A stretch of DNA of 64,000 nt from the NCBI GenBank assembly GCA_012656075.1, contig JAAKBF010000253.1:170840-234839 (forward strand), read 5' to 3'. The notes under the pieces are model-generated. The model did not search any database. It was not told the origin of the DNA and was given only the letters and a program-made list of their open reading frames with translations. Shown here in pieces: positions 1-9,714 of this stretch (position 1 is the stretch's first letter; each line of letters begins with the position of its first letter). A program made the position numbers and the translations under genes. The DNA comes from Phytophthora hibernalis. Taxonomy: Eukaryota; Oomycota; Peronosporomycetes; Peronosporales; Peronosporaceae.

Positions 1-1543
1 GCCTTGGAGATGTCGGAGCTGTAGTGAGCATGGAGGTGCTGCACTGCGTCATGGATTCGACGCTCACGATCGCCTGTAACGGTAAAGTGTCAGTAGGGAC
101 TCAAAAGTTGATTTGAGATCGACAATGGACGTACTCATGGCCAACGTGGCAACTTCTTCGTCGACAGTTTTCTCGTGAACCAGAGGTTGCTGTTTACGAC
201 AATTAAACATTAGCATTGCACTTTGGACATTAACGCAACGGTGTATCTTACCGTAAGCTCAGCCACTTCATCATCGGCTTCTGTCATCTCAACATCTTCA
301 GATACCGGTATTTCAGCAGCAACAGGTTGTTGGTCTTCTTTCCCGGGTTGAGTTAGGTCGATCGGCCCTTGTTGCTCTGGGGTAGATACAGGTACGGAGG
401 CACTCTTTTTGTGGCACAATGTACAACAGGCGGCTAGTTCCAGCAGACCCGCCGCCCAATCGGTTGCCGCTGGAGCTGCTATTCTCCGATTCAACTCCGT
501 CGAACATCGCTGCTCGAGAACCGCCAACGGATGCTCCATGAGAGCTGGTCCAGTCCAGCTCATTGCACTCCTTCTCCACTTGCCGCATCAGTTGGTAAAA
601 CTTGGAATCGTGATCTGAGTGAACCTACAAACAGACCAGAAAATGTAACTACCTGTCCAACTTTCAACGACCTGTAGGTGAGCTCACGTTGTGCGAAAGC
701 TCGTGAAACAACACCTTCTTGATGCTGATATTGAAAACCAACATACCGTTAGCATATTATCCACCCCAGCAACTCTTTGGTACTCGCCTCAAAAATTTGC
801 GGAATCCAAGTAAATCATCCGTTCGCAGTCGAAGCAAGATCTTCTGACCTTTATTCTGGTTCAGACCCAGTACACACACAGGATCCACTCCCACCTTCCC
901 GTCCGGCGGCATCTCGGCCAAAACCCCAACACTCCATCTAAAAACCACATCATCAGCAAAAAGCACACCAATCACTCTTTCACTCCACGTACTTGTGCTT
1001 CTCCATAACAGCCAGAATGCCTCGATTATTAGCCAACTTGTTCAAAATCTCTCGTGCTTTCTCCACATCAGCAAAGTTCGGCAGTGGCTCAATAGCATGG
1101 AAACGGTAGCTTGTAGACTGCGTCCTTGGCCTGTGTAACCCCTGGTTACGCTTGGAAATGTCCACTACTCGTCGTCTCTCCCTGGTAATAGTGACATCCA
1201 GTCAGCAAAGTTCTTATCTGAAAAAATGGTCCACTCACCTGATCTGTGACTCCCTCTGTATAGCGACCTGCGTCTGCTTCATGTCCTGAATCTGAGCCGT
1301 CGACGCGCCCACCATAACCAGCAGAGGCGACGCGTCATCACTGCAGTCGCAAATGTCCGTCAACAGCCTGGAGACGTCACTGCAGTCGAGACGACGGCGA
1401 TTCTGGAACAACCTCTGGGCATCTGGTTGAATGTCCACAAGACGCAAAATTTGCACTTGCAACTCGCCAATTGTAGAGGAAGAGGAGATGGACAGAGCGT
1501 GGGTCTGTCCTTTGAAGGAAATCCGGAGACTTATCATGGACAT
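1..1543 (-). CDS. UBL-WLM-PUB metalloprotease, copy 1 (3' end beyond window)
   Basis: Seven exons can be placed, 5' to 3': 1543-1239, 1181-984, 937-788, 724-688, 624-252, 189-135 and 73 to the window edge. Introns are 46-63 nt with GT-AG ends, except the third (787-725), which fits GC-AG. Exon 1 encodes a ubiquitin-like domain (STIGELQVQIL, AQRLFQNRRRL). Exons 2-5 encode a WLM domain whose zinc site HELSHN-VHSDHD is split by intron 4; this is the HExxH plus third His layout of Wss1-type proteases. Exon 7 begins the PUB domain, seen complete only in copy 2. Known family role: proteolysis of ubiquitin/SUMO-linked or DNA-crosslinked proteins, with PUB contacting p97/Cdc48. The start is the Met shared with copy 2. 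Oddity: the T-run at 406-410 leaves the WLM part and the acidic linker (TPEQQGPIDLTQ) in different frames, so the copy is intact only if that run is wrong by one base. Confidence 0.8.
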
Positions 1544-1770
1544 GTGAACGCAAAGAGGACAATTCGACAATGAGCTACTTGTGCTGAATACGCGATCAAC
1601 GTCTTCGAGATTATTCCAGCTACGCGCAGTGTCGGGGTGTATTGATACATGTACAGTCCTCAGACGGTGGAACTAAATAATCACGTAATCTATTTTCCAC
1701 CCAATCACAGGACGATTTCATTCTCATTGGATGAAAGTTAGCCAAAGCTGAAGTTGAAGTGACAGTTGAA
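1..1770. repeat. Segmental direct repeat, unit 1
   Basis: The sequence from base 1 reappears from 15435 in the same orientation (offset 15434), and similarity continues to about 1770/17180. It covers the whole metalloprotease gene and about 200 bp of its upstream region, including the shared text ccacccaatcaca. The two units differ by scattered substitutions and small indels. Confidence 0.92.
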
Positions 1771-1836
1771 GTATCTTCCTCTGTCAGATCATGACTTCTC
1801 TCTATCGATCGCATCAACGCTGCTCTGGAAGTTGCA

Positions 1837-2710
1837 ATGGTACAACCTCCACCGACCACTGGCACGTTTTGTGTGTGCCAAGCAACGGAAGATGAATGGA
1901 ACGCGTTTGTTGACAGCTTCGGACACATCGTCCGATCCAAATTCCTTGAATGGTTTACTGACACGGGAGAGATCCACATCATCGAGTTTGCCGACACTCC
2001 ACACGAGAATTATGTGAGTTTAACCGAGGCACTTCATTTGTCCAGCAAAATGTTCGGCTGTGGCTCAGAGGCTACATGGCCGCCACGAATTCTCAGGGTC
2101 GACGATGGTGCCCAGACCTCAGTTATGGACCACGCTCAACAATGCCAGGATCAGTTCTTCCTCCAGGCGTTCCAACATTTGAAGACTTTCGGACGATCAA
2201 AATTGAGATTGGAGTCTCACAGCCGTAGGGCATGGCACAAGGCCAACTCGACCACAGAGTGATATCGGTATGGGCTGTGATGCCAGGAGTCGAGTATGTG
2301 CTGTGTGTGAAGTTCGACCCCGACTTTGCGAATGCGGAATACAAGTTGTAACGACGTTCGAGTAAATCCACTAAAGGAGTTAGTTCCACTTCCAATTGTC
2401 GCTCCAAGAACCGAGATCCATTTGAACGGACGTCGAATCCTCGGTATTCCTCCAGGGATGTCGCTCCCGGCCGGTAACTCTGTCGGTGGATGTGTACTCT
2501 CCATTGGCCTGGGCGATGCGTGTTTAATCAGACGCCCAGCGAATCTTTTACGCAGTAACCACTCGCTTTCTCCGCCAAACACCCGTTTTCTGAATCTCTC
2601 ATTATCAAGTCCGTGTGTTTGTACACGGAGAAGTAATGAGAGTTTACCTCGAAGTATTAGTGTTACGACCCACCAACCCTCCTCTGAAACTGAAAATGAA
2701 GATTGAATTG
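1837..2710 (+). pseudogene. Unidentified decayed coding region
   Basis: I do not recognise this product. An open frame starts at 1837 (MVQPPPTTGTFCVCQ) and runs to 2262, with a possible GTGAGT donor at 2013. A second frame with protein-like text runs through about 2110-2345: PGVPTFEDF, then a TAG, then VWAVMPGVEYVLCVKFDPD, ending at a TAA. A third stretch (about 2326-2706) is also open but has no motif I can name. Changes of frame every few hundred bases suggest a broken gene rather than three small ones. It lies between the metalloprotease gene and the 3' end of the ankyrin-kinase gene and has no counterpart at the duplicate locus near 17-19.8 kb. Strand and extent are uncertain. Confidence 0.3.
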
Positions 2711-2948
2711 AACGAGAACCAACACCAGCATCTCCAATTTGAGATCTGTATTCCGCTACTGTAACAGCAAAAGTCAGAGAGAGAATGAATTCGGAATTGG
2801 AGCGGTTAGCCCAATCGTAGGGTTGGTTAAACATTTTCCGTCAGTAGTGCATTTGTTTTGAAAAACTACTTAGTCAAGATACTACGTAATTTTTTAGCGA
2901 TCCGCTTTACGAAGAATTAGACCGTCCTTCAATATTCGTACAGCCTTC

Positions 2949-5900
2949 TCATTCGTCGGTCTTGAGAGATTGCAACACAATCGAACTCTTGATCTTCCAT
3001 TGGTGCACCTCACCGCTCGGGCTAATGAAATACTCGGCCAGCACAAGATCGATACGTCGATGAAGCGAGAAGCCTCGGAAAACAGACTTTACGATGTCTA
3101 CATCCGATAGTTGCTCCCGTAGTTATGTAACACACCGATTTGTTGCCGAAAAATACCAGCGAGCCCAACCTTGATAGTATTTTCAAGTTCGCCGTCGTAT
3201 TCTCCGGCGTAAAGGTCCTCAAGGCGGTCGAGCAATATTTTGTAGATTTGGATATTCATGAGTTTGCTATTATCTTCCTTGCACTGTAGCAGCATTTCTT
3301 TTATCGTTTGAATCGTCGACTGAATCAGAACATCAGCGGGCTGCGATATTTTATCTGGTTCAAACACACGGATAAGTTTGTTTGAAAACTCTTTCAGTCG
3401 CTGTACAACCGTGAGGAGCTTCAACCGCCTTGATGGCTCGAATTGACACATGCCCTCGACGAGTTTCCACTGTGGATCTGTGAATCCGCTACGATGTGTT
3501 GGTAGTTTTTGTTCTTTTAACACGAAATACTTCACGGAATTGTTATCCATTGTTCCCCACGGCAATTTCCCAGTCACCGCCTCAATGATGCACATCCCAA
3601 GAGAAAATACATCCGATTCCGATGACGCCTTTTTCCTTTCAGACATTCTGGAGCTGACCAACGAGTTGCTCCCGTGGTGGATACTTTCTCATTACCACTG
3701 CCAGATGTACTCAACCCGAAGTCGGTCAGCTTCGCATGTCCATCGCTTCCCACCAGGATATTGTTGCACTTCAGATCTCCGTGGACAATGTCTCGCGCGT
3801 GAAGATACTAGAGACCCAGTGCAGCTTCATATAGTTTACGCCACACTTCGCCCGAACGTGTCTTCAAGTAACTATCCAACTGGCCAAGCTTCGCGTCTTC
3901 GCACACGAAGAATGGTTTTCCGATGTGGCACCCCCCAAACAGTTTCACCACGTGCGGGTGGTTCAGTCGGAAACATATAGTCACTTCACGCTGGAACTCT
4001 TTGTGACGCTGACTCCTACCAATGTGATCATCGCCCAATCGCATTCGCTTGACAACCACATCGGAATTAAGCCACTTCGCTCTCGAGACGTCTCCAAATC
4101 CACCACAAGCAAATTCCTTTTCATCCTCAAGCTCGTACCACCCGATAAACCACTCAGGAGGCGACTCGAACAGTTCTGTCGAGCGCGTGGCGAAGAGGTC
4201 ATTGTACGCTTTCTGAATGGTATCACGCTGAGAGGTAGAATATTTTGCACTTTGTTTCTCTTGGTACAGCAAAGTGATCAAATCATCGGGGTCTACGTCG
4301 CCTAGTAGTGTCAACGATCTGTCCACCTCGGACACGAACAACTCGATCTTGCGCTTGGTTATGTCGACCCAATGACTTGCGAGTTCCTGGTACATCTCGC
4401 TAGATGCTTCAAACACTGTCAACAAGCGTTCCATCTGTTTGTAGAAGAAATCGAGCAATCCATCGTTGGCACAGCTACGGGATAAGCGCTGGATCGTAAT
4501 TTGAGATCGCGATAACTGGGAGTCAATTGCAGACTGAATATTGACCAGTATATCGATAGCAGCATCATGGGATCTTTGCGTGATGTGTTCATCTGAGGTA
4601 AGTACCTTCTTGCACATAACATCAAGAACGTGTGCAACCTCACAATAGTAGGTAACTCCTAAATCACGGACTGTGTCTTGAATGTTGTGAAGGATATCGA
4701 AGATGTCATCAATGGGTACACTGGACTCTTGTTCTGGTAGGTCCTCTGTCGTCAGCAAGTCGAGTACTCTTTTTAATTGTGGACGGTGACTGAGGGTCGA
4801 CGATGTTTTCAAGAAGTTGATTAGCTTGAAAATTGTACAAGTAAATCCTAGTCTTCATGCAAAACTTGCTTAGACATTTCCTGAATTCAAGAACATCAGA
4901 CTCGAACGTCTTTGATTTTTGCGTACTCGCCACGTTCGCCAGCCTAGCGATATAATCGCTACCTATCAGCACGTTTGTCAATCGAATATCTCCATGTACA
5001 ATACCGCGCTCGTGTAAGAACTGCAACCCCAACGCTGCTTCGTACAGATATTGAATCCATTCTGCTACATCCCTTTCATTCCCAATGCCATCATTTATTT
5101 GATTAACAAGAGATCCACCCGCCACGTAAATAGACTGTATCCTTCTTGCACTGCACCGTAGAGCTTCTGGATGTTTGGGTGTCGTAGCGCATACCAACGA
5201 CCGACTTGCTCATTGAACGGTGTACTACGATCACCTGAGTTTGGAACCCACATTTTTAGCACCACCGCGGAATCTAGCCACATTCCACGGAAGTCTCCGC
5301 CGATATCTTTCTTCTCATCGTAGTCTCCGAATTCAATTTCAGTAGCTGGAATAGCGCACTGTTCGGGCAGTGTAGTGTAACCACATTGCTGGAGACAAAT
5401 CGATCTTGCTTCAGCGATGAAAGCAGTAGATGCTGAACGGCTACATGTCCATTTCGAACCGCATAATCACGAGCAGTTCTGTAGTACTTGTCGCGGATTG
5501 TTGGATCTACGTCCAAGCTTAGCAATGTTCGCACTACATTCATATCCCCTGATAACAGTCCGGATTAATGCTGATTTTCCATCCGTGTCTACTGCATTCG
5601 CGTCAGCCTTAGCCTCTGTTACCAGAAACTTCAACACGTCCAACGCAACGTTTGACTCACAAAGAAACATCAACGGTGTTCTTCCGCCATTTTCTTGCAT
5701 TCACGTCTGCTTTCATATCCGTCACCAGAAATTTCACCACATCCAACGGAACGTTTTGTTGTGACTGGCAAACACGCATCAACGGTGTCATTCCATTCAA
5801 GTTTTCTGCATTCACGTCCGCCTTAGCCTCTGTCGCCAGATACTTCACCACAACTAATGGGATGTTTTTGACCAGCAAAGGAATATTAACGGTGTATATC

Positions 5901-6628
5901 CGTCCATATCTCCTGCATTATCGTCCGCCTCTGCCTCCACCAGAACCTTCACCAAAGCCAACGAGACTTTTCTGACTCGCAAAGATAAATCAACGCTGTT
6001 CTCCCCAGCGTATCCACTGCATTCACGTCCGCCTTAGCTTCCACATCTAACGGGATGTGTTCTGACTGGCAAAGCAACATCAACGGTGTCATCCCCAGCT
6101 TATTCACTGCATCCACGCCCGCCTTCATGTCTGTAACCAGAAACTTCACCACATCTAAAGAGACGTTTGATGACCTGCAAAAACATCAACGCTGTCTTCC
6201 CCAACTTATCCACTACATCAGCGTCCACCATCATATTCGTCACCAGAAACTTCACCAAACCTAACGAGACGTTTGATGACTGGCAAAGAAACATCAATAG
6301 TGTTATCCCCCAATTGTCTACCGCATTCACGTCCGCCTTCATGTCCGTCACCATAAACTTCACCATCTCTAACGAGACCTCTGGGACTTGCAAAGATACA
6401 TGAATGCTGTTGTGCCAACCTCGTCCTTCTTCTCCACCTCCGCCCCATGGTCCACTATGTAGCGCATCACGGACATGTGACCATTCCGGGCTGAGAGCAT
6501 CAATGGTGTCGTACTCCATTCGTCTCCCGTATTCAAGTCCACATCTCCCTCTTCCAGCAGGTCTCCAACTACATCGAGCTCCCTTTCTCACACGCGGCAC
6601 GAAGACGTTCTTTCTTGGTGGGAGCCAT
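2949..6628 (-). pseudogene. Ankyrin - pseudokinase - TKL kinase fusion, copy A
   Basis: One gene reading leftwards from ATG at 6628 (MAPTKKERLRAAC). Order: about eight ankyrin repeats (6560-5480); a first kinase-like domain (5450-4850) with VVLKMW lysine and HGDIRLTN loop but LAN in place of DFG; a helical linker (4790-4250); a second kinase domain (4230-3080) with GGFGDV glycine loop, VVVKRMRL lysine, HGDLKCNN and DFG; and a short tail ending at TGA 2949 (AEYFISPSGEVHQWK). The second domain looks catalytically equipped and belongs to the tyrosine-kinase-like group common in oomycetes. Damage: a frameshift after residue about 16, several more between ankyrin repeats, an in-frame TAG at 3808-3810 where paralogs have Gln (ALGLQ), and a one-base loss in the T-run at 3630-3634. 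Function inferred: signalling scaffold/kinase; targets unknown. Paralogs are at 19864-20032 and 26060-29456. Confidence 0.75.
5480..6560 (-). repeat. Ankyrin repeat array of copy A
   Basis: Successive 33-36-residue units share VVKFLVTDMKADVNA, then G-TPLM-LCQS, then a VPLDV or VSLEM linker. The units are close enough in DNA sequence to make unequal exchange plausible. Several units fall in different frames because of small indels. Ankyrin repeats are protein-binding modules, so this part probably recruits a partner for the kinase domains. Confidence 0.8.
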
Positions 6629-6880
6629 CACCTACGATCTTTCGAAACTGACTTGCTTCCTCTCCGAAAATATAAGGTCCGCACTCAAAATTCAATATTA
6701 TGCTCAATATGCATTGTTAAATCGTTTTGATTGGTTTAAAAAAGCAAAAACAAAACTTTACGGTTCACTTGAGACGGTTATGGTTTTCCGAGGAAGGTTA
6801 CTACATATCGTACCCTTGGTTATTCTCTTTCGCACGTGCGTATCTGCAGCATCATCTATACCGCCGTGCAACTATTAATA
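6629..6880. other. Upstream region of ankyrin-kinase copy A
   Basis: Intergenic stretch between the kinase start and the mariner insertion. No open frame with recognisable similarity. It would hold the kinase promoter; I see no motif that can be asserted. Confidence 0.4.
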
Positions 6881-6998
6881 CAGTGCGGGCGGAAATTATG
6901 CACGACCCAGTTTTCCCGATATTTCAACCAATAATGAGCTTCAAAACGCAACGCTTCGACCAATGAGAAGCCCACAACAAAACAAAGCGAATGGCGGT
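6881..6998 (+). repeat. Mariner left terminal inverted repeat
   Basis: About 118 bp, imperfectly matching the reverse complement of 8344-8464. Shared blocks include cagtgcgggcgg at the tip and caacaaaacaaagcgaatgg near the inner end. Confidence 0.9.
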
Positions 6999-7210
6999 CG
7001 TTTGACGCCATTCGGCGTTCCGCAGCTTTGTCAACAGCAGAAAGAGTGCCGCGGCCACTGCTCTAGGCGGCGATTAATATACTGCCACCCCGCCTTTCAG
7101 CAGGTTAGCCGCGTAGTTATCCACTAAGCTTCAAATATGCTGCAGGCTGTGTACTAACGGATCTATGCGTGTGTCGTATGCTTTATGGTTGATAGAATTA
7201 GTGGTGTTCT

Positions 7211-8205
7211 GCATGCCGAGAGGTCGGTCACTGACTGAGAAGGAGAAGGGGAAATTGGAGCTCTCCGCAAGTGCGGATTGAGCGAGCGAGCTATTTCGAG
7301 GTCTCTAAAGCGTTCTAGACCGCTTGTGCACGCTTTCTCGCCGACCCGGACGCCTACAACACCACCAAACGGTCGGGCGGCCGCCGAAGCTTACCGTCAC
7401 GGCCAAGCGGCGGTTGTTTCGAGAGGCTTCAAGGGCCGTTTGAGCGCCCCCAAGCTTCAAAAGCAACTGGAATTGCCCATTAGCGCTCGCCGAATCCGAG
7501 AGCTGCTTCAAAAGAGCCCAGAGTTCAAGTACGAGAAACGTATGGCGACTCCCGTGCTTACCAAGAAGCACAAGGAAAATCGCCTCAAGTGGGCGCATGA
7601 GAAGGTGACCTGGGACGCTGCAAAGTGGTCTCAGGTCGTCTTTTCAGATGAGAAGAAGTTCAACTTAGATGGCCCTGACAGCCTACAGTTCTACTGGCAC
7701 AGTTTGAGGTTCGAACCGCAGATATACTCTCGTCGCCAAAACGGAGGAGGAAGCGTGATGGTGTGGGGTGCATTTTGTGCCAAGGGAAAGAGTGAGTTGG
7801 TGATTCTGGAAGGCTCGCAGAACAGCGAGTGTTACATCTACACGTTGTCGGAGTATTTGCTGCCGTTTTTGGATCGTGTCTACGGTCGAGTGCATTTTCC
7901 AGCAGGACAATGCATCCATTCACTCATCCCGGGCCACTAAGGGCTTCCTTGAGGAAGAAAATGTGACGGTGATGGAGTGGCCAGCGAAGTCGCCGGACCT
8001 AAATCCGATAGAGAACATGTGGGGCGTGCTTGCACGGGCCGTGTACGCGAATGGGCGTCAGTTTGAGACTTGAGGCACTCTGATAGCGACTATCAAGACA
8101 TGCTGGGAAGAAATCACGTCTGCGTACATGATTAAGCTGCTTGATTCAATGCCTAAGAGGTGCGTCGCTGTGTTGGAGCTTCAGGGAGCAAAGACAAAGT
8201 ACTAG
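7211..8205 (+). pseudogene. Tc1-type DD34E transposase, broken
   Basis: The frame opens at ATG 7211 (MPRGRSLTEKEKGK), shifts near 7260, and shows an HTH-like segment (LSERAISRSLKRSR). A second region of altered frame lies at about 7340-7430. The catalytic part is clear: first Asp in VVFSDEKKFN, second Asp in FQQDNASIH (change of frame near 7900), and Glu in SPDLNPIENMW. There are 34 residues between the second Asp and the Glu, the Tc1 spacing. A TGA at about 8071 interrupts the end before the natural stop at 8205. It would cut and paste the element at TA sites; with these breaks the copy should not make active enzyme. Confidence 0.9.
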
Positions 8206-8343
8206 CTGGCTCTCAGGACACCCAGGGCACCACAAACGGCAATAAATAACTAGTGGCAGTATAGTTATCGCCGTACGTGTTGAAGTTGAAGTTGACATTT
8301 CTGACGAAAACGCAGCAAGTTTTCATTAAAATCAAGCACGAGA

Positions 8344-8464
8344 ACCGCCATTCGCTTTGTTTTGTTGTGGGCTTCTCATTGGTCGAAGCTTTGCGTTGTG
8401 AAGCTCATTATTGGTTGAAATATCGCGGGAAAACTGGGTGGCAGTATAATTTCCGCCCGCACTG
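8344..8464 (-). repeat. Mariner right terminal inverted repeat
   Basis: About 121 bp, the inverted partner of 6881-6998, with a few indels between the two. It ends in gcccgcactg followed by the TA duplication. Confidence 0.9.
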
Positions 8465-8540
8465 TAACCACGCAGTCGTCTCAGCCCTGCAAGTGACCCA
8501 CCGGATGCTTCCCGTAGGCACAAGTTTCGTCGAGCACTGG

Positions 8541-9690
8541 CATGTCTCATAGCACTTCTCGGTGCTTCTCAAAGGTAGCTCTCGGCAACGATTTCGTGAA
8601 TAAGTCAGCCCCATTCTCTGAACTAGCCACTTTCTTCACTTCAATCTCGTGGCTTTCTTGCTTCTCACGGATAAAGTGATGCCTGATATATATGTGCTTT
8701 GTTTGCGAGTGAAACTCTGGATTCTTTGCTAACTTTAACGCGCTGGCGTTGTCCACCTACACATCAGTTGTATCGGGCTGCTTCTTCAGCAATTCCTCGC
8801 TCATCATTATAAAATGTACAATCTCTTGAACCAACATGCTCAGTGCTATATATTCTGATTCAGTGGTGTGCAATACCGTATTCTTCTCTGCTTGGCTTCA
8901 CCACGACACTAGATTTTCACCGAGCATTGTCACGTATCCTGCAATCGAATGTCGATCGAAGTGACTTGCAAAATCTGCGTCACTAGACGCTATCCTCTTC
9001 AATTGCGTGGGGCTACCAACATATTTGGTTCCTCCAAGCACTAGACCATAGACTTCCGTTTGCTTTTGATACCTAAGATTGTCTAGACAGCTCTCCAATG
9101 AGCGATCCCTGGGTTCTGTAAGAACTGGCTAGCTACACTCTCGCACTGCAAAAGCAATATCGGATCTCGTCCCGAGCATCAGTGACATTAAAGAACCAAT
9201 TGCAGCTCGATAAGGTTTACCCTCATGTGCCCAACATCGTCTGGATCACTAGCACATAGCTCCTTTGATAGGATCAGTTCGGACTTGCTAGGAATCCGCA
9301 CACCGTTACATGAACTCAAGCCAAACTTTTCCAATATCTGGCTAGTGAACTTCCTCTGTGAGATTTGATCTCTCACTTGGCTCTGTCTCTCTGGATCTCC
9401 CAGCCCAAAATGTAGTGGCTTGGTCCAAGATCTTTCATCTTGATACGCTTCCAGAGAATTTGCTTAAACTCGACTACCGTGACTATTGTAGGCGCGAACA
9501 ATATCAGATCGTCCACATAGATCGGGATAAAGCAAGGTGCCCGCTTACAAACTTGACTCCAACGCATGCTTCTGATTTTAGCATAGTGAAGCCATTTTCA
9601 CCAACCACTTACGAAATTCGCTTTGTCTGGGACTACAAACCCCTCTGGTTGCTCCATAAAGACGGCAATAAATCCGCATCCAACGTATAG
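8541..9690 (-). pseudogene. Copia reverse transcriptase-RNase H fragment
   Basis: Reads leftwards from about 9690: FMEQPEGFVVPDKANF, then the RT active-site box IYVDDLILFAP, MKDLGPSHYILGWEI, the RNase H region (SDADFASHFDRHSIAGYV), and a C-terminal ADLFTKSLP. Frames change several times and parts are missing. No LTR of its own was found. It is cut on the right by the plus-strand Copia-1 near 9700 and on the left by the mariner flank. It differs from Copia-1 in sequence, so it is a separate family or lineage. Confidence 0.85.
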
Positions 9691-9714
9691 GAACGTCTAC
9701 TGCAGACCTTCACG

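Larger units (their letters stand above)
6881..8464 (+). mobile_element. Tc1/mariner element, complete ends
   Basis: A 1584-bp element with inverted termini and a TA duplication on both sides (6879-6880 and 8465-8466). The outermost 19 bp (cagtgcgggcggaaattat) are identical at both ends, and imperfect similarity continues for about 120 bp. Inside is one broken transposase gene. It sits between the ankyrin-kinase promoter and a Copia fragment. Confidence 0.95.

Noticed and set aside
2949..6628. Two separate neighbouring kinase genes
   Set aside because: The end of the first kinase-like domain (VDPQSPSTIK) continues, after a frame change, into the linker of the second (RVLDLLTTEDLPEQ), and copy C shows the same order, so one gene is more likely.
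6881..8464. SETMAR-like fusion of a mariner transposase with a SET domain
   Set aside because: The mariner element here has no SET domain; the SET gene is 47 kb away in a different, Harbinger-like element.
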